Shown one piece after another: positions 37,749-49,506 of a stretch of DNA of 64,000 bases. A program made the translations under genes and the position numbers. Source of the stretch: Providencia huaxiensis (GTDB lineage Bacteria; Pseudomonadota; Gammaproteobacteria; Enterobacterales; Enterobacteriaceae). Location: contig NZ_CP031123.2 of assembly GCF_002843235.3 (NCBI RefSeq), forward strand, positions 62,001 to 126,000. Direction: 5' to 3'. Every line of letters begins with the position of its first letter. The stretch's first letter is position 1. The notes below the pieces were generated by a model that worked only from the letters and a program-made list of their open reading frames with translations, was not told where the DNA came from and did no database searches.

Positions 37749-38597
37749 TTAATGACTTAATTTTGCTAATAAAATACCAAAAACAATAACGACACAGGCA
37801 ACGACTCGCATTACGTTGAATTTTTCTTTGAGAAAGGCAATGGATAGGAACATGGCGAAAAGTACACTCGTTTCTCTAATCGCTGCGACCATGACAATTG
37901 GCGCTTGGCTCATCGCCCATATAGCAATGCCATAGCTAATGAGCTGCATTAGCCCACCGAGTAACCCTGAACGCCAGTATTGTTGAATTCCAACAATGAA
38001 GGTACCTCGGTATTTGATAAAACCGGGTATAGCTAACACCATTCCGTTCAATAAAAATAGCCAAAGTGTATATGTCACGGGATCTTCACTTGCTCTGGCT
38101 CCATAACCATCAGATAAGGTATAACAGGCAGTAAAGAAGGCAGTTGATATGGCAAAAGCTAGAGCTTTCCCATTGATATTTAATGTGAACTTTTTCCCAG
38201 CAAAGGCAATGAGCACGACACCACTAATAATAAATAAAACACCAATAAGACCCATCAATGGAATTAATTCATTAAATAGCAACACACCTAGTAGTGCCGT
38301 TATTAATGGGGCGGACCCGCGTGATATTGGATAAATCTGGCTTAAGTCACCGTGTGTATAAGCCTGACTTAAAAAATAGGTGTATCCAATATGAAAAAGT
38401 ACGGATAGGGCTAACCAATGAATAGCTTCTGGTGACGGTAGGCCAAACCAAAATATTGCGGGTACCGCTAAGACGCCAGAAAAAACAGAAATCATGACTA
38501 GGCCGAAAAAACGGTCATTGCCAAATTTAACTATGGCGTTCCAGCTTGCATGGCAGAAAGCTGCAAACAGCACAGAAAGTAATACGTAAGTTGTCAT
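37749..38597 (-). CDS. EamA/DMT-family transporter
   Basis: A 282-residue inner-membrane protein with about ten transmembrane segments arranged as two EamA repeats, the drug/metabolite transporter layout. The first half includes AFCHASWNAIVKFG and YPISRGSAPLITALLG; the second has MSQAPIVMVAAIRETSVLFAMFLSIAFLKEKF, the usual end-of-repeat motif. The substrate is unknown. It lies directly upstream of the exported amidohydrolase on the same strand, so one may take up what the other releases; this is only an inference from position. Confidence 0.85.
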   Translation of the reverse strand: MTTYVLLSVLFAAFCHASWNAIVKFGNDRFFGLVMISVFSGVLAVPAIFWFGLPSPEAIHWLALSVLFHIGYTYFLSQAYTHGDLSQIYPISRGSAPLITALLGVLLFNELIPLMGLIGVLFIISGVVLIAFAGKKFTLNINGKALAFAISTAFFTACYTLSDGYGARASEDPVTYTLWLFLLNGMVLAIPGFIKYRGTFIVGIQQYWRSGLLGGLMQLISYGIAIWAMSQAPIVMVAAIRETSVLFAMFLSIAFLKEKFNVMRVVACVVIVFGILLAKLSH

Positions 38598-38985
38598 TGT
38601 TAAATTGTAATCATTAGTATTTTATTAGCAATCCAAACACATTTTTTTGCGAAGCGCTTGGCAGATATCTTGTGGATAGTCTTCCATATTTAAAATTTTT
38701 ACGAAAGGTATCGAAGAAAGAAATATATGTTTTTTGCCTGCGAAGATAAAAAGTGTAGATTTTTGATACCAAAAAAATTGAATTTATAAAGTCCGTTTAT
38801 CACAAAATTTATTATTTGTTTTTATAAAAATTGTCTATAGTAAGATTAACGTTTTTTTCTCATTTGCCGTGATCTCTAACCTAAATTGATCGGTAATTTC
38901 GAGTGTTAAGCGATAAATAAACGATTTTTTACGAATTAATAATTAGCATAGTATTAACATTCAAAAAAACATTGAGGTTAAATAT
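38598..38985. other. Intergenic region between the EamA gene and nhaA
   Basis: 388 bp, AT-rich, between divergent genes. It must hold both promoters. TATAGTAAGAT near 38834 is a plausible -10 region for nhaA, but no regulator site could be supported. Confidence 0.4.
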
Positions 38986-40161
38986 ATGACAGCAATTATT
39001 CGTAAATTTTTAAGGTTAGAAGCAGCAGGGGGCTTACTTCTGATTATTGCTGCCATAGTCGCTTTAGTGATGGCAAATTCGCCATTGCAGGGGGCTTATC
39101 AGCAATTTTTAGATATCCCTATATCAATTAAAATATCAGAATTTGGTTTGGATAAGCCTTTGATATTATGGGTTAATGACTTCTTAATGGCGATTTTCTT
39201 TTTGGTGGTTGGCCTTGAAGTAAAACGTGAATTATTGGAAGGATCCCTCGCAGGACGTGACAAAGCGATATTTCCAGCAATTGCGGCACTAGGTGGAATG
39301 ATTGCTCCTGCATTAATCTATTTATTATTTAATGGTGGAGATGCAGTTACCCAGCAAGGTTGGGCAATACCTGCCGCTACAGACATTGCTTTCGCGTTAG
39401 GTGTGATGGCGTTACTAGGTAAGCGAGTACCCACAGAGCTAAAAGTGTTCTTATTGGCATTGGCTATCATTGATGATTTAGGCGTTATCGTAATTATTGC
39501 ATTTTTCTATACCAGCTCAGTTTCTTTGGTTGCATTGGGGTTATCAGCACTGTGTATTGCGATCCTTTGTATGATGAATTGGCGTAGAGTAGAGAATACA
39601 GCCGCTTACTTAGTTATTGGGTTAATATTGTGGGTGTGTATTTTGAAATCTGGTGTTCATGCCACATTAGCTGGGGTAATTGTCGGCTTCTTGATCCCTT
39701 TACGTGGTACTAACCAGACTAAGCCTTCAGAAGAATTGGAGCACGTCTTACATCCATGGGTTGTTTACTTAATTCTACCTATTTTTGCATTTGCTAATTC
39801 AGGTGTGCAACTTCAAGGTGTGACTTTTGACGGTTTATTAAGCCCACTGCCATTAGGGGTAGCCGCTGGCTTGATCTTAGGTAAGCCTATTGGGATTTTT
39901 CTGTTTAGTTGGGTTTCGGTAAAACTTGGGTTTGCAAAATTACCGGAGTCGATTAACTTAAAACAAGTATTTGCAGTTTCTGTACTGTGTGGGATCGGTT
40001 TTACTATGTCTATTTTTATCACTGGCCTCGCATTTGATGGGCTTGATGAGGTGTATAGTACCTATTCACGCCTAGGTATTTTGATTGGTTCGACGTTAGC
40101 CGCGTTTTTAGGGTATTTTATGTTAAGAGTAGTGTTACCGAAACAAAAAGAACCAATCTAA
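38986..40161 (+). CDS. nhaA: Na+/H+ antiporter NhaA
   Basis: NhaA exchanges two protons for one sodium across the inner membrane and is the main Na+ and alkaline-pH tolerance system. It has 391 residues (E. coli 388) and 12 transmembrane segments. The ion-binding pair Asp163-Asp164 ([11 protein letters not shown]) and Asp133 ([11 protein letters not shown]) are at the E. coli numbering. The start ATG 38986 follows TTGAGG. The regulator gene nhaR lies downstream on the same strand after 194 bases, as in E. coli. Confidence 0.98.
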   Translation: MTAIIRKFLRLEAAGGLLLIIAAIVALVMANSPLQGAYQQFLDIPISIKISEFGLDKPLILWVNDFLMAIFFLVVGLEVKRELLEGSLAGRDKAIFPAIAALGGMIAPALIYLLFNGGDAVTQQGWAIPAATDIAFALGVMALLGKRVPTELKVFLLALAIIDDLGVIVIIAFFYTSSVSLVALGLSALCIAILCMMNWRRVENTAAYLVIGLILWVCILKSGVHATLAGVIVGFLIPLRGTNQTKPSEELEHVLHPWVVYLILPIFAFANSGVQLQGVTFDGLLSPLPLGVAAGLILGKPIGIFLFSWVSVKLGFAKLPESINLKQVFAVSVLCGIGFTMSIFITGLAFDGLDEVYSTYSRLGILIGSTLAAFLGYFMLRVVLPKQKEPI

Positions 40162-40355
40162 TACAAGCTTATTGTGTAGTTTTGCAAATTATTAGTAAGA
40201 ATTTCCGAGCTAATAATCTATGATATACCGTAGTGTGTTTATTAATACACTACGGTATTCATTTTAAAGGCCCTGAAAATATAGGGTACAGGTAAATGTG
40301 TATGGTCAATAGTAGTTACCATAACTAGACTAGCGACGGTACAAAAGGAATCGAT

Positions 40356-41279
40356 ATGCGGGTTTCACATCTTAATTTTAACCATCTTTACTACTTCTGG
40401 CATGTATGTAAAGAGGGCTCTGTTGTCGGAGCAGCAGAAGCGCTTTACCTGACTCCTCAGACAATTACAGGGCAAATAAAAGCACTAGAAGAGCGTTTAG
40501 GTGGCAAATTGTTTAAAAGGCAGGGGCGAGGTTTAGTGCCATCTGAGCTTGGACAATTAATTTTCCGCTATGCAGACAAAATGTTTATGCTTAGCCAAGA
40601 AATGCTCGATATTGTCAATTACAGCCGCGAATCTAACTTACTGTTTGATGTCGGGGTTGCGGATACGCTATCAAAACAGCTAGTAAGTAAAATATTAGAA
40701 ACTACGGTTGTTGAGCATGAACAGATTCATTTACGTTGTTTTGAATCAACCCATGAACTGCTATTAGAACAGCTCAGCCAACATAAATTAGATATGATTT
40801 TATCTGACTGCCCAGTTGACTCATCGCAGCAGGAAGGCTTGTTTTCGGTGAAATTGGGCGAGTGTAATATGAGTTTCTTTTGCCGTCAGCCTATCCCTAA
40901 AAAGCCATTTCCTGAATGTTTAGAGGAACGTCGCTTATTGATCCCTGGTCGGCGATATTTGTTAGGTAGGCATATACTCGCTTGGATCCGCAATAAAAAC
41001 TTGCAGGTTGAAGTATTAGGTGAATTCGATGATGCCGCACTTATGAAAGCATTCGGCATGCATTATAACGCAATTTTTGTTGCTCCTTCGCAATATACAC
41101 CTGATCTTTTAGGTGGAGAAGATATTGTGGAGTTAGGGCGTTTAGAGAGCGTTAAAGAAGAATATTACGTTATTTTTGCAGAGAGAATGATCCAGCACCC
41201 AGCAGTACAGCGAGTGTGTAATAAAGATTTTTCAGATTTATTTTCAGTTCCGCTTGATAGCCTAGATAAAAAACAATAA
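40356..41279 (+). CDS. nhaR: LysR-family transcriptional activator NhaR
   Basis: NhaR activates nhaA in response to sodium, and osmC and pgaABCD in E. coli. It has 307 residues (E. coli 301). The N-terminal winged helix-turn-helix is [37 protein letters not shown] (shown as the family region, about 9-44), nearly the same as E. coli, followed by the LysR effector-binding domain. AAAGGA lies 6 bases before ATG 40356. It is convergent with rpsT and shares a terminator with it. Confidence 0.96.
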   Translation: MRVSHLNFNHLYYFWHVCKEGSVVGAAEALYLTPQTITGQIKALEERLGGKLFKRQGRGLVPSELGQLIFRYADKMFMLSQEMLDIVNYSRESNLLFDVGVADTLSKQLVSKILETTVVEHEQIHLRCFESTHELLLEQLSQHKLDMILSDCPVDSSQQEGLFSVKLGECNMSFFCRQPIPKKPFPECLEERRLLIPGRRYLLGRHILAWIRNKNLQVEVLGEFDDAALMKAFGMHYNAIFVAPSQYTPDLLGGEDIVELGRLESVKEEYYVIFAERMIQHPAVQRVCNKDFSDLFSVPLDSLDKKQ

Positions 41280-41286
41280 TAAATAA

Positions 41287-41310
41287 AAAAACCGGCATAA
41301 GCCGGTTTTT
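41287..41310. terminator. Bidirectional terminator between nhaR and rpsT
   Basis: A 10-bp perfect stem (AAAAACCGGC with GCCGGTTTTT) and an ATAA loop, with T-runs on both strands, between convergent genes. Confidence 0.92.
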
Positions 41311-41333
41311 TTTAAGCTAATCAAGAAGCAAAA

Positions 41334-41594
41334 TTACATTGCTTTGATTTGAGCAACTAAGTTAGCTTTATGACGTGCTGCTTTATTTTTGTGGATCAGG
41401 CCTTTAGTAGCATGGCGATCAACAATAGGTTGCATGTCATTGAATGCTTTCTGAGCAGCTTCTTTATCGCCTGCAGCGATAGCAAGGTAAACTTTCTTGA
41501 TAAAAGTACGTACCATAGAGCGACGGCTAGCGTTATGCTGGCGACGTTTCTCTGACTGAACGGCACGTTTCTTAGCTGATTTGATATTAGCCAA
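41334..41594 (-). CDS. rpsT: 30S ribosomal protein S20
   Basis: S20 is a primary 16S rRNA-binding protein of the small subunit. The 86 residues (E. coli 87) begin [19 protein letters not shown] and are rich in Lys, Arg and Ala. The start codon is TTG at 41594, as in E. coli, where the weak UUG start is part of S20 autoregulation; GGGAG lies 7 bases upstream. Transcription from the 587-bp upstream region runs away from ribF. The gene is monocistronic, with a strong terminator shared with nhaR. Confidence 0.98.
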   Translation of the reverse strand: MANIKSAKKRAVQSEKRRQHNASRRSMVRTFIKKVYLAIAAGDKEAAQKAFNDMQPIVDRHATKGLIHKNKAARHKANLVAQIKAM

Positions 41595-42181
41595 GGTCCA
41601 ACTCCCAAATGTATTCTATTGAGGACAATTCAAAGGTCGAGGAATATGCCCTTTCGCCCTTCATTTGTCAATGGATTTGTGCAAATAAACATCGTGTACT
41701 TCGATGTTCATGCGCTGTGAATGGTGCAAGATTCTATCAGCAAATATGAGAAGAATACAGATCTTCGCGTGAAAAAATGCGTAATTGATGGCAGAAATTT
41801 AAAAAGAACTAAGACGAAAAATAATTTTTAGCTTATCAATCAATATAGAGTATGAAAATTAATCATGATATGGTTGTTTTTTGTTCTTTTTAACCGTTCG
41901 GTTATAACCATTGAAGTATAAAACATAAAAATATAATATTTTTAGAGACCTTGGAACAAATTTGTTGTATTGATAATCCATTGGTTACCCCAAAGTTTTT
42001 GATGTTCGAATGCAATAGCTCTGTTGGGGAGCGTAATAACCCACTAATTGCATAAAATAGTGGGGAATAAGTCGTGTAGAGATCAAAAAAATAGGGTTTA
42101 ATGAAACCTTTTGCGAACTAAGGTTAACCTTATGCGTCGTACAAGGTATAATCCTGCAATTTCCTCGGTATTGAGCCTGTT
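41595..42181. other. Intergenic region between rpsT and ribF
   Basis: 587 bp between divergent genes with no coding potential seen. It contains the rpsT promoters (not resolved) and, near its right end, the candidate ribF promoter. The rest is AT-rich. Confidence 0.5.
42124..42152 (+). promoter_or_regulatory. Candidate promoter of the ribF-ileS-lspA operon
   Basis: TTAACC (42124-42129), 17-bp spacer, TATAAT (42147-42152), 30 bases before the ribF start. The -10 box is perfect and the -35 moderate. Confidence 0.6.
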
Positions 42182-43120
42182 ATGGAGCTAATTCGCGGTA
42201 TACAGAATATCCGGGCGTGCCATCATGGTTGCGTGCTGACTATCGGTAATTTTGATGGTGTCCATCGTGGGCATCAGGTTTTACTTCAAAATTTGAAACT
42301 TAAGGGGGCTCAGTTAGGGCTACCAACTGTTGTGATGATATTTGAGCCACAGCCCCTTGAATTTTTTATTGGTGACAAGGCGCCTGCGCGTTTGACACGC
42401 CTGCGAGACAAAGTTAAATATCTCGCAGATAGTGGTATCGATTACCTCTTATGTGTTGAATTTAACCAGCACTTTGCATCATTAACACCTGCTGAGTTTG
42501 TTTCTGACTTACTCGTCAATAAGCTTGGTGTAAAGTATCTCGCTATAGGTGATGATTTCCGCTTTGGGAAAAATCGCATGGGGGACTTTGCTTTTTTACA
42601 ACAAGCGGGTGATGAATTTGGTTTTGAAGTTGCAGATACAGAAAGCTTCTGTGATTCAGGGCTACGTATCAGCAGTACAGCGATACGTAAGGCAATTCAA
42701 GAAAATAATCTTGAATTAGCTGAAAGCCTATTGGGGCACTCTTATCGTATTAGCGGGCGAGTGGTTCATGGTAATCAACTTGGCAGAACAATAGGTTTTC
42801 CGACAGCAAACCTACCGTTAAAACGTTTAGTCACACCCGTTACTGGTGTGTATGCTGTAGAAGTTTACGGTTTAGGTGATAAGCCTTTACCGGGTGTGGC
42901 AAATATTGGCACACGTCCGACTGTATCTGGAAAAGGAACACAGTTAGAAGTTCATCTGATTGATGCAAATATGGATTTATATGGGCGTCATATCGATGTA
43001 GTGTTACGTAAGAAATTACGTGATGAGCAGCGGTTTGCTTCGTTGGAAGCGCTTAAGGAGCAAATTGCTAATGATGTAATTGCAGCGAGAGAGTATCTTA
43101 CTGCAATAGGAATCAGATAA
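42182..43120 (+). CDS. ribF: Bifunctional riboflavin kinase / FAD synthetase
   Basis: RibF converts riboflavin to FMN and then FAD in the cytoplasm. It has 312 residues (E. coli 313). The N-terminal nucleotidyltransferase domain has GNFDGVHRGHQ and the ISSTAIRKAI region; the C-terminal kinase domain has GRVVHGNQLGRTIGFPTANL and LEVHLIDANMDLYG. The ATG at 42182 follows GAGCCTGTT, only a weak ribosome-binding site. It is the first gene of the conserved ribF-ileS-lspA-fkpB-ispH run; ileS starts 28 bases after its stop. Confidence 0.97.
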   Translation: MELIRGIQNIRACHHGCVLTIGNFDGVHRGHQVLLQNLKLKGAQLGLPTVVMIFEPQPLEFFIGDKAPARLTRLRDKVKYLADSGIDYLLCVEFNQHFASLTPAEFVSDLLVNKLGVKYLAIGDDFRFGKNRMGDFAFLQQAGDEFGFEVADTESFCDSGLRISSTAIRKAIQENNLELAESLLGHSYRISGRVVHGNQLGRTIGFPTANLPLKRLVTPVTGVYAVEVYGLGDKPLPGVANIGTRPTVSGKGTQLEVHLIDANMDLYGRHIDVVLRKKLRDEQRFASLEALKEQIANDVIAAREYLTAIGIR

Positions 43121-43148
43121 TTTAGCGGAAAATTGGAACTGAGAATCG

Positions 43149-45959
43149 ATGAGTGACTATAAAAATACCCTGAATCTACCAGAAACAGGGTTCCCAATGC
43201 GTGGCGATCTCGCTAAACGCGAACCACAGATGTTAGAGCGCTGGTACAAAGAAGGTTTGTATCAGGCAATCCGTAAAGCAAAATCGGGCAAAAAAACCTT
43301 TATTCTGCACGATGGCCCTCCATATGCTAACGGCAGTATTCATATTGGTCACTCAGTTAACAAAATTCTCAAAGACATTATTATTAAGTCCAAAGGGTTG
43401 GCGGGCTATGACTCCCCATACATCCCAGGTTGGGACTGCCATGGATTACCGATTGAACACAAAGTTGAACAAATCGTCGGTAAGCCAGGGGAAAAAGTTT
43501 CCGCTGCTGAATTTCGTGCACAATGCCGTCAATACGCTAAAGAGCAAATTGAAGGCCAAAAAGCTGATTTCATGCGTCTAGGTGTATTAGGTGAGTGGGA
43601 TAAACCTTATCTAACAATGGATTTTAAAACCGAAGCTCACATCATTCGAGCATTGGCGAAAACTATTGCAAACGGCCATTTAGTGAAAGGGGCAAAACCT
43701 GTTCACTGGTGTACTGCCTGTGGTTCTTCATTAGCAGAAGCTGAAGTTGAATATTATGATAAAACTTCACCATCTATCTATGTTCGCTTCCCAGCCGTAG
43801 ATGGTAAAGCTGTGTGTGAAAAATTTGGCATTGTTAGCGAAAAAACACCTTCGTTAGTCATCTGGACAACAACGCCTTGGACTTTGCCTGCTAACCGTGC
43901 GATTTCTTTAAACCCTGAGTTTAAATATGATTTAATCGAAGTAAATGGTGAGTTACTCATTTTAGCTGCCGACCTTGTCGAAGTGGTGATGAAAACGGTA
44001 GGGGTTGAGGCATGGGCCGTTTTAGGTGAATGTGAAGGTTCTGCACTTGAGCTTTTACGTTTCCAGCATCCATTTATGGGCTTTGATGTGCCTGCAATTT
44101 TGGGTGACCACGTGACATTAGACGCCGGTACGGGGGCTGTTCATACTGCACCGGGCCATGGTCCTGAAGACTATGTTGTTGGCCAAAAATATGGTTTAGA
44201 AACAGCGAACCCTGTGGGCCCTGATGGCTGCTTCTTACCAAATACTTATCCAACATTAGATGGTGTATTTATTTTCAAAGCGAATGACCTTATCGTTGAA
44301 TTATTGAACGAAAAAGGCGCGTTACTATACAAACAAGCGATTCAACACAGCTACCCATGCTGCTGGCGCCATAAGACTCCAGTTATCTTCCGTGCTACGC
44401 CACAGTGGTTTATCGGTATGGATAAAAACGGCTTACGTGAACAATCTCTGAAAGAAATTGATATTGTTCAATGGATCCCGGGTTGGGGGCGCGCACGTAT
44501 TGAGTCAATGGTTGAAAACCGTCCAGACTGGTGTATTTCTCGTCAACGTACTTGGGGTACCCCAATGTCGTTATTTGTTCATAAAGACACTGAAGAACTG
44601 CACCCTCGTACATTAGAATTAATGGAAGAAGTGGCTAAGCGTGTTGAAGTGGATGGCATCCAAGCATGGTGGGATCTTGACCCTGCTGAGCTGTTGGGTG
44701 ATGAAGCCGAAACATATCGTAAAGTACCTGACACCTTAGATGTATGGTTTGACTCTGGCTCAACGCACTTTGCGGTTGTGGATGCACGCCCTGAATTCCA
44801 TGGTAATTCAGCGGATATGTACCTCGAAGGGTCGGACCAACACCGCGGCTGGTTTATGTCATCATTGATGTTATCAACAGCAATGAAAGGTAAAGCACCT
44901 TATCGCCAAGTATTGACACATGGCTTCACTGTTGATGGCCAAGGCCGCAAAATGTCTAAATCTTTAGGCAACACAGTGAGCCCTCAAGATGTCATGAATA
45001 AACTGGGTGCTGACATCTTACGTTTATGGGTTGCATCAACGGATTACACCGGTGAAATCGCAGTTTCAGATGAAATTTTAAAACGTGCTGCGGACTCATA
45101 CCGCCGTATTCGTAATACCGCGCGTTTCTTACTGGCTAACCTGAGTGGCTTCAATCCTGAAACCGACATGGTGAAACCAGAAGATATGGTGGTTTTAGAC
45201 CGCTGGGCGGTGAGCCGTGCTTTAGAAGCTCAGCAAGAGATTGCTAAAGCTTATGATGAATACGACTTCTTGTCTGTGATCCAGAGACTAATGCATTTCT
45301 GCTCCATTGAAATGGGGTCATTCTATCTGGATATCATCAAAGACCGTCAGTATACCGCGAAAAGTGATAGCTTAGCGCGTCGTAGCTGCCAAACTGCATT
45401 ATTCCATATTGTTGAAGCGTTAGTGCGTTGGATGGCTCCAGTTCTGTCATTCACTTCTGATGAAATTTGGAATGAATTACCAGGAAAACGTGCTCAATTC
45501 GTTCTTACAGAAGAGTGGTATGACGGTTTATTTGGTTTAGATGAATCAAATGAAATGAACAACAGTTTCTGGACTGAGCTACTGGCTGTTCGTGGTGAAG
45601 TGAATAAGGTCTTAGAACAAGCGCGTACTGATAAACTCATCGGGGGCTCATTAGAAGCTGCTGTGACATTGTATGCCGATAAAGCTCTGGCCGAAAAACT
45701 GCAAAGCCTTGGTGATGAATTACGCTTTGTTTTACTGACATCACAAGCCCATGTAGCTGATATCGCAACAGCTCCTGCAGATGCGCAAGAAAGCGAATTA
45801 AAAGGCCTGAAAATTGCGTTCAGTAAAGCTGCGGGTGAAAAATGTCCTCGCTGCTGGCACTACGCAAGTGATATTGGCTCTTCGAGCGAGCAACCAGAAA
45901 TTTGTGGTCGCTGTGTTACTAACGTAGCCGGTAACGGCGAAACGCGTAAGTTTGCTTGA
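43149..45959 (+). CDS. ileS: Isoleucyl-tRNA synthetase
   Basis: IleS charges tRNA-Ile and edits misactivated valine. It has 936 residues (E. coli 938). Class I motifs are present: HIGH at 65-68 ([12 protein letters not shown]) and KMSKS near 600 ([10 protein letters not shown]). The CP1 editing domain lies between, and the C-terminal zinc ribbon has CPRCWHY and CGRC. It starts at ATG 43149 after a GGAACTGAG site. Its TGA overlaps the ATG of lspA, so the two are translationally coupled. Confidence 0.99.
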   Translation: MSDYKNTLNLPETGFPMRGDLAKREPQMLERWYKEGLYQAIRKAKSGKKTFILHDGPPYANGSIHIGHSVNKILKDIIIKSKGLAGYDSPYIPGWDCHGLPIEHKVEQIVGKPGEKVSAAEFRAQCRQYAKEQIEGQKADFMRLGVLGEWDKPYLTMDFKTEAHIIRALAKTIANGHLVKGAKPVHWCTACGSSLAEAEVEYYDKTSPSIYVRFPAVDGKAVCEKFGIVSEKTPSLVIWTTTPWTLPANRAISLNPEFKYDLIEVNGELLILAADLVEVVMKTVGVEAWAVLGECEGSALELLRFQHPFMGFDVPAILGDHVTLDAGTGAVHTAPGHGPEDYVVGQKYGLETANPVGPDGCFLPNTYPTLDGVFIFKANDLIVELLNEKGALLYKQAIQHSYPCCWRHKTPVIFRATPQWFIGMDKNGLREQSLKEIDIVQWIPGWGRARIESMVENRPDWCISRQRTWGTPMSLFVHKDTEELHPRTLELMEEVAKRVEVDGIQAWWDLDPAELLGDEAETYRKVPDTLDVWFDSGSTHFAVVDARPEFHGNSADMYLEGSDQHRGWFMSSLMLSTAMKGKAPYRQVLTHGFTVDGQGRKMSKSLGNTVSPQDVMNKLGADILRLWVASTDYTGEIAVSDEILKRAADSYRRIRNTARFLLANLSGFNPETDMVKPEDMVVLDRWAVSRALEAQQEIAKAYDEYDFLSVIQRLMHFCSIEMGSFYLDIIKDRQYTAKSDSLARRSCQTALFHIVEALVRWMAPVLSFTSDEIWNELPGKRAQFVLTEEWYDGLFGLDESNEMNNSFWTELLAVRGEVNKVLEQARTDKLIGGSLEAAVTLYADKALAEKLQSLGDELRFVLLTSQAHVADIATAPADAQESELKGLKIAFSKAAGEKCPRCWHYASDIGSSSEQPEICGRCVTNVAGNGETRKFA

Positions 45960-46462
45960 TGAAGACGCCAGTTTGTTCCACCGGTTTGCGTTGGTTATGG
46001 TTGACCATTGTGATCATCGTTGCGGATTTAGGCATTAAGCAGTTAGTGCTTAGTGACCTAAATCTGTACGAGCCACATCCGATAATGCCATTTTTCAACA
46101 TAATGTACGCACAAAATTTTGGAGCGGCATTTAGTTTCTTGGCTGATGAAGGTGGCTGGCAACGTTGGTTCTTTGCAGGTATTGCAATTGGGATATCCAT
46201 TATCCTAATGGTCATGATGTATCGTCAAAGCGCACAAAAACGCCTATCAAATATTGCTTATGCATTGATTATTGGTGGTGCTATCGGTAATTTAAGCGAT
46301 CGTTTAGTTCATGGCTTTGTTATTGATTATCTTGATTTTTACGTTGGTAATTGGCATTGGCCAACATTCAACCTAGCAGATATGGCGATATGTATTGGTG
46401 CGGCCCTTGTCATTTTTGAAGGTTTCTTACCTGATAAATCAAAGCAAGAAAAAGCCAAATAA
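45959..46462 (+). CDS. lspA: Lipoprotein signal peptidase (signal peptidase II)
   Basis: LspA cleaves the signal peptide of diacylglyceryl-modified prolipoproteins at the inner membrane. It has 167 residues (E. coli 164) and four transmembrane segments. The catalytic Asp pair is Asp123 (FVIDYLDFY) and Asp141 (FNLADMAI); [12 protein letters not shown] and [10 protein letters not shown] are also conserved. ATG 45959 overlaps the ileS stop in a TGATG junction and is preferred over the TTG three bases earlier. A weak hairpin separates it from fkpB. Confidence 0.97.
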   Translation: MKTPVCSTGLRWLWLTIVIIVADLGIKQLVLSDLNLYEPHPIMPFFNIMYAQNFGAAFSFLADEGGWQRWFFAGIAIGISIILMVMMYRQSAQKRLSNIAYALIIGGAIGNLSDRLVHGFVIDYLDFYVGNWHWPTFNLADMAICIGAALVIFEGFLPDKSKQEKAK

Positions 46463-46497
46463 GATGGCAGCGTACTAGGTTAGAATGTAATAACTCA

Positions 46498-46524
46498 CAG
46501 CCCAGATTTTCTGGGCTGAATTTT
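46498..46524 (+). terminator. Hairpin between lspA and fkpB
   Basis: CAGCCCAGA pairs with TCTGGGCTG around three T, followed by AATTTT. The short T-tract suggests partial termination inside the operon. Confidence 0.5.
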
Positions 46525-46544
46525 ATGATAAATAGGTTTGGTTT

Positions 46545-47015
46545 ATGTCTACTCAAATACAGACGCAGAGCTCTGTTTTACTGCATTTCACATTGAAATT
46601 GGAAGATGGCTCTACGGCTGACTCCTCGCACGCACAAGGAAAGCCTGCGTTATTTGTTTTAGGGAATGACTCCTTATCGCCAGAACTTGAAGCCCAATTG
46701 ATTGGCCTTAATGAAGGTGAAAAGAAAAGTTTCTCGCTGCCCGGAGATACTGTTTTTGGGAAACATAACCCTGACTTAGTTCAATATTTTTCATTGCGTG
46801 ATTTTATAGAAACAGGCATTCCTGAAATTGGTACGATAATGCTATTTACGGCGATGAATGGCAGTGAAATGCCAGGTGTAGTAAAATCAATTGAAGGTGA
46901 GTCGATTACTATTGATTTTAATCACCCTCTCGCAGAGCAGCAGATTAGTTTTGATATCGAAGTGCTTGAAGTAGATCCGCAATTGGAGAATCACAATGCA
47001 AATATTAATGGCTAA
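46545..47015 (+). CDS. fkpB: FKBP-type peptidyl-prolyl cis-trans isomerase FkpB (SlpA)
   Basis: FkpB is a cytoplasmic SlyD-like prolyl isomerase. It has 156 residues (E. coli 149). The FKBP part has the start [18 protein letters not shown], and an inserted flap domain lies between [17 protein letters not shown] and [28 protein letters not shown]. The C-terminus runs 20 bases into ispH, a longer overlap than in E. coli. It lies in the ileS-lspA-fkpB-ispH order. Confidence 0.95.
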   Translation: MSTQIQTQSSVLLHFTLKLEDGSTADSSHAQGKPALFVLGNDSLSPELEAQLIGLNEGEKKSFSLPGDTVFGKHNPDLVQYFSLRDFIETGIPEIGTIMLFTAMNGSEMPGVVKSIEGESITIDFNHPLAEQQISFDIEVLEVDPQLENHNANING

Positions 47016-47949
47016 CCCTCGTGGGTTTTGTGCAGGCGTAGACCGCGCAATTAGCATCGTAGAAAGGGCGTTAGAAATATATGGTGCTCCGATTTACGTT
47101 CGTCACGAAGTGGTTCATAACCGTTATGTTGTTGATGATTTACGTCAACGTGGTGCTATCTTTATTGAGGAAATCTCAGAAGTACCAGATGGGTCTATTT
47201 TGATTTTTTCTGCGCATGGCGTTTCCCAAGCTATTCGTCAAGAAGCTCGCTCTCGCGATCTAACAATGTTATTTGATGCGACTTGTCCTTTAGTGACGAA
47301 AGTTCATATGGAAGTTGCACGAGCGAGCCGCAAAGGCAAAGAAGCCATTTTAATTGGCCACGCTGGGCACCCAGAAGTCGAAGGTACGATGGGGCAATAT
47401 AGCAACCCTGAAGGTGGGATGTATCTTGTTGAAAGCCCAGAAGATGTTTGGAAACTGAAAGTGAAAGATGAAAATAATCTCTCTTTCATGACACAAACGA
47501 CGCTTTCTGTTGATGATACTTCTGATGTCATTGATGCGCTGACATCTCGCTTTCCAAGTATCGTTGGGCCTCGTAAAGACGATATTTGTTATGCAACGAC
47601 TAACCGCCAAGAAGCGGCGAGAGAGCTTGCAGAACGTGCTGACATTGTTTTAGTCGTCGGTTCTAAAAACTCATCGAACTCAAACCGTCTTGCGGAGTTA
47701 GCTTCGCGTATGCAAAAACCTGCCTATTTAATTGATGGTGCGGAAGATATTAAAACGGAATGGTTAGCGGATAAAAATATTATCGGCTTGACAGCAGGGG
47801 CATCTGCGCCAGACATTTTAGTTCGACAAGTTATTGATAGACTTAAAGAATTGGGAGCTGATTCTGTTGTTGAATTGCAAGGCCGTGAAGAAAATATCGT
47901 CTTCGAAGTTCCTAAAGAATTAAGGGTTGAAGTCAAAGAGATTAATTAA
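46996..47949 (+). CDS. ispH: 4-hydroxy-3-methylbut-2-enyl diphosphate reductase IspH
   Basis: IspH is the iron-sulfur enzyme of the last step of the MEP isoprenoid pathway, giving IPP and DMAPP. It has 317 residues (E. coli 316). The three cluster cysteines are visible: Cys12 ([12 protein letters not shown]), Cys97 ([10 protein letters not shown]) and Cys near 198 ([11 protein letters not shown]). ATG 46996 is inside the fkpB 3' end, with GGAG 8 bases upstream; the frame starts [11 protein letters not shown] as in E. coli. A hairpin follows about 20 bases after the stop. Confidence 0.98.
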   Translation: MQILMANPRGFCAGVDRAISIVERALEIYGAPIYVRHEVVHNRYVVDDLRQRGAIFIEEISEVPDGSILIFSAHGVSQAIRQEARSRDLTMLFDATCPLVTKVHMEVARASRKGKEAILIGHAGHPEVEGTMGQYSNPEGGMYLVESPEDVWKLKVKDENNLSFMTQTTLSVDDTSDVIDALTSRFPSIVGPRKDDICYATTNRQEAARELAERADIVLVVGSKNSSNSNRLAELASRMQKPAYLIDGAEDIKTEWLADKNIIGLTAGASAPDILVRQVIDRLKELGADSVVELQGREENIVFEVPKELRVEVKEIN

Positions 47950-47968
47950 TCATTTGATTTTAATTACG

Positions 47969-48007
47969 GAAACAGCCGCTTTATGATCCCGATCTCGCGG
48001 CTGTTTT
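47969..48007 (+). terminator. Terminator after ispH
   Basis: AAACAGCCGC pairs with GCGGCTGTTT across a 17-base loop, ending in TTTT. It closes the ribF-ispH operon. Confidence 0.75.
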
Positions 48008-48235
48008 AACCTTTCCATTCAAATAGTTCCTTTCGAATATCCTCTGAATTAAAACTTTTACTGATAATCCTTTCTCTCTCTACGCTTTTGTTAATAACGA
48101 TACATTTTTGCTAGCAGAATATGGTCAGGATAGTTAATCTGTATCACAATCATTTCTAAACTGTGGGTAAAAATAGTCTTTTTATCCTAAGCAACAGTTC
48201 AAATTTATCTATTTGCATTAATTAAAAAAGGATAA

Positions 48236-49060
<825 letters not shown>

Positions 49061-49256
49061 TTTTTTTATTTTTATTTTCAATTATAAATTAGTTAGTTGT
49101 GATTTGTTTTTTGTATTTTTAATATCGATTTAAATTATTTCATTTTAAATCGATATTAATTCATGTTTTATGTGTTTTTCTCTTCTTTTTTGGTCGTTAA
49201 TTATCCTTTTCTCCCTCTTCTAGCTGGGTTATTATCAATAAACTAGTTATCTTGCT

Positions 49257-49272
49257 TTGCAACCGTTTACTT
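49257..49272. promoter_or_regulatory. PurR box upstream of carAB
   Basis: TTGCAACCGTTTACTT matches the PurR consensus ANGCAANCGNTTNCNT at all fixed positions except the first. It is centred about 138 bases upstream of the predicted P1 start; E. coli carAB has a PurR site at a similar distance. Confidence 0.65.
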
Positions 49273-49367
49273 ATTCATTTTTACTATGGTTTATACTGAT
49301 CATCCAACTAAAAATGAGGTAGTTAAGTAAAAAAGTAAGATAAAAGTGAAAAAAATGCATTTTTTTC

Positions 49368-49396
49368 TAGACAAGACTCCATCTCATCATTAGAAT
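49368..49396 (+). promoter_or_regulatory. carAB promoter P1
   Basis: TAGACA (49368-49373), 17-bp spacer, TAGAAT (49391-49396), followed by GCGCGCAATTTGCC, closely resembling the E. coli pyrimidine-regulated carAB P1. Confidence 0.75.
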
Positions 49397-49457
49397 GCGC
49401 GCAATTTGCCAAAAATTTGCTTAAAAACTCATTTTGGCATTGATTTAGATCGCAAAA

Positions 49458-49496
49458 TCTGAATTAATATGCATAAAACGTGATTTATTATTCTCC
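49458..49496. promoter_or_regulatory. Tandem ArgR boxes at carAB P2
   Basis: Two 18-bp ARG boxes, TCTGAATTAATATGCATA (49458-49475) and CGTGATTTATTATTCTCC (49479-49496), separated by exactly 3 bp, the usual spacing for hexameric ArgR. They end at the carA ribosome-binding site, as in E. coli. Confidence 0.85.
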
Positions 49497-49506
49497 GGAG
49501 GGTGTT

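Larger units (their letters stand above)
49061..49506. other. dapB-carA regulatory region
   Basis: 446 bp, AT-rich, with no gene. It holds a PurR site, the pyrimidine-type promoter P1 and the arginine-controlled promoter P2 with two ArgR boxes, in the same order as in E. coli; these are listed separately. Confidence 0.8.

Noticed and set aside
49480..49506. Longer N-terminus of CarA
   Set aside because: The frame opens upstream but lies within the ArgR box and ribosome-binding site; the TTG start at 49507 is conserved.
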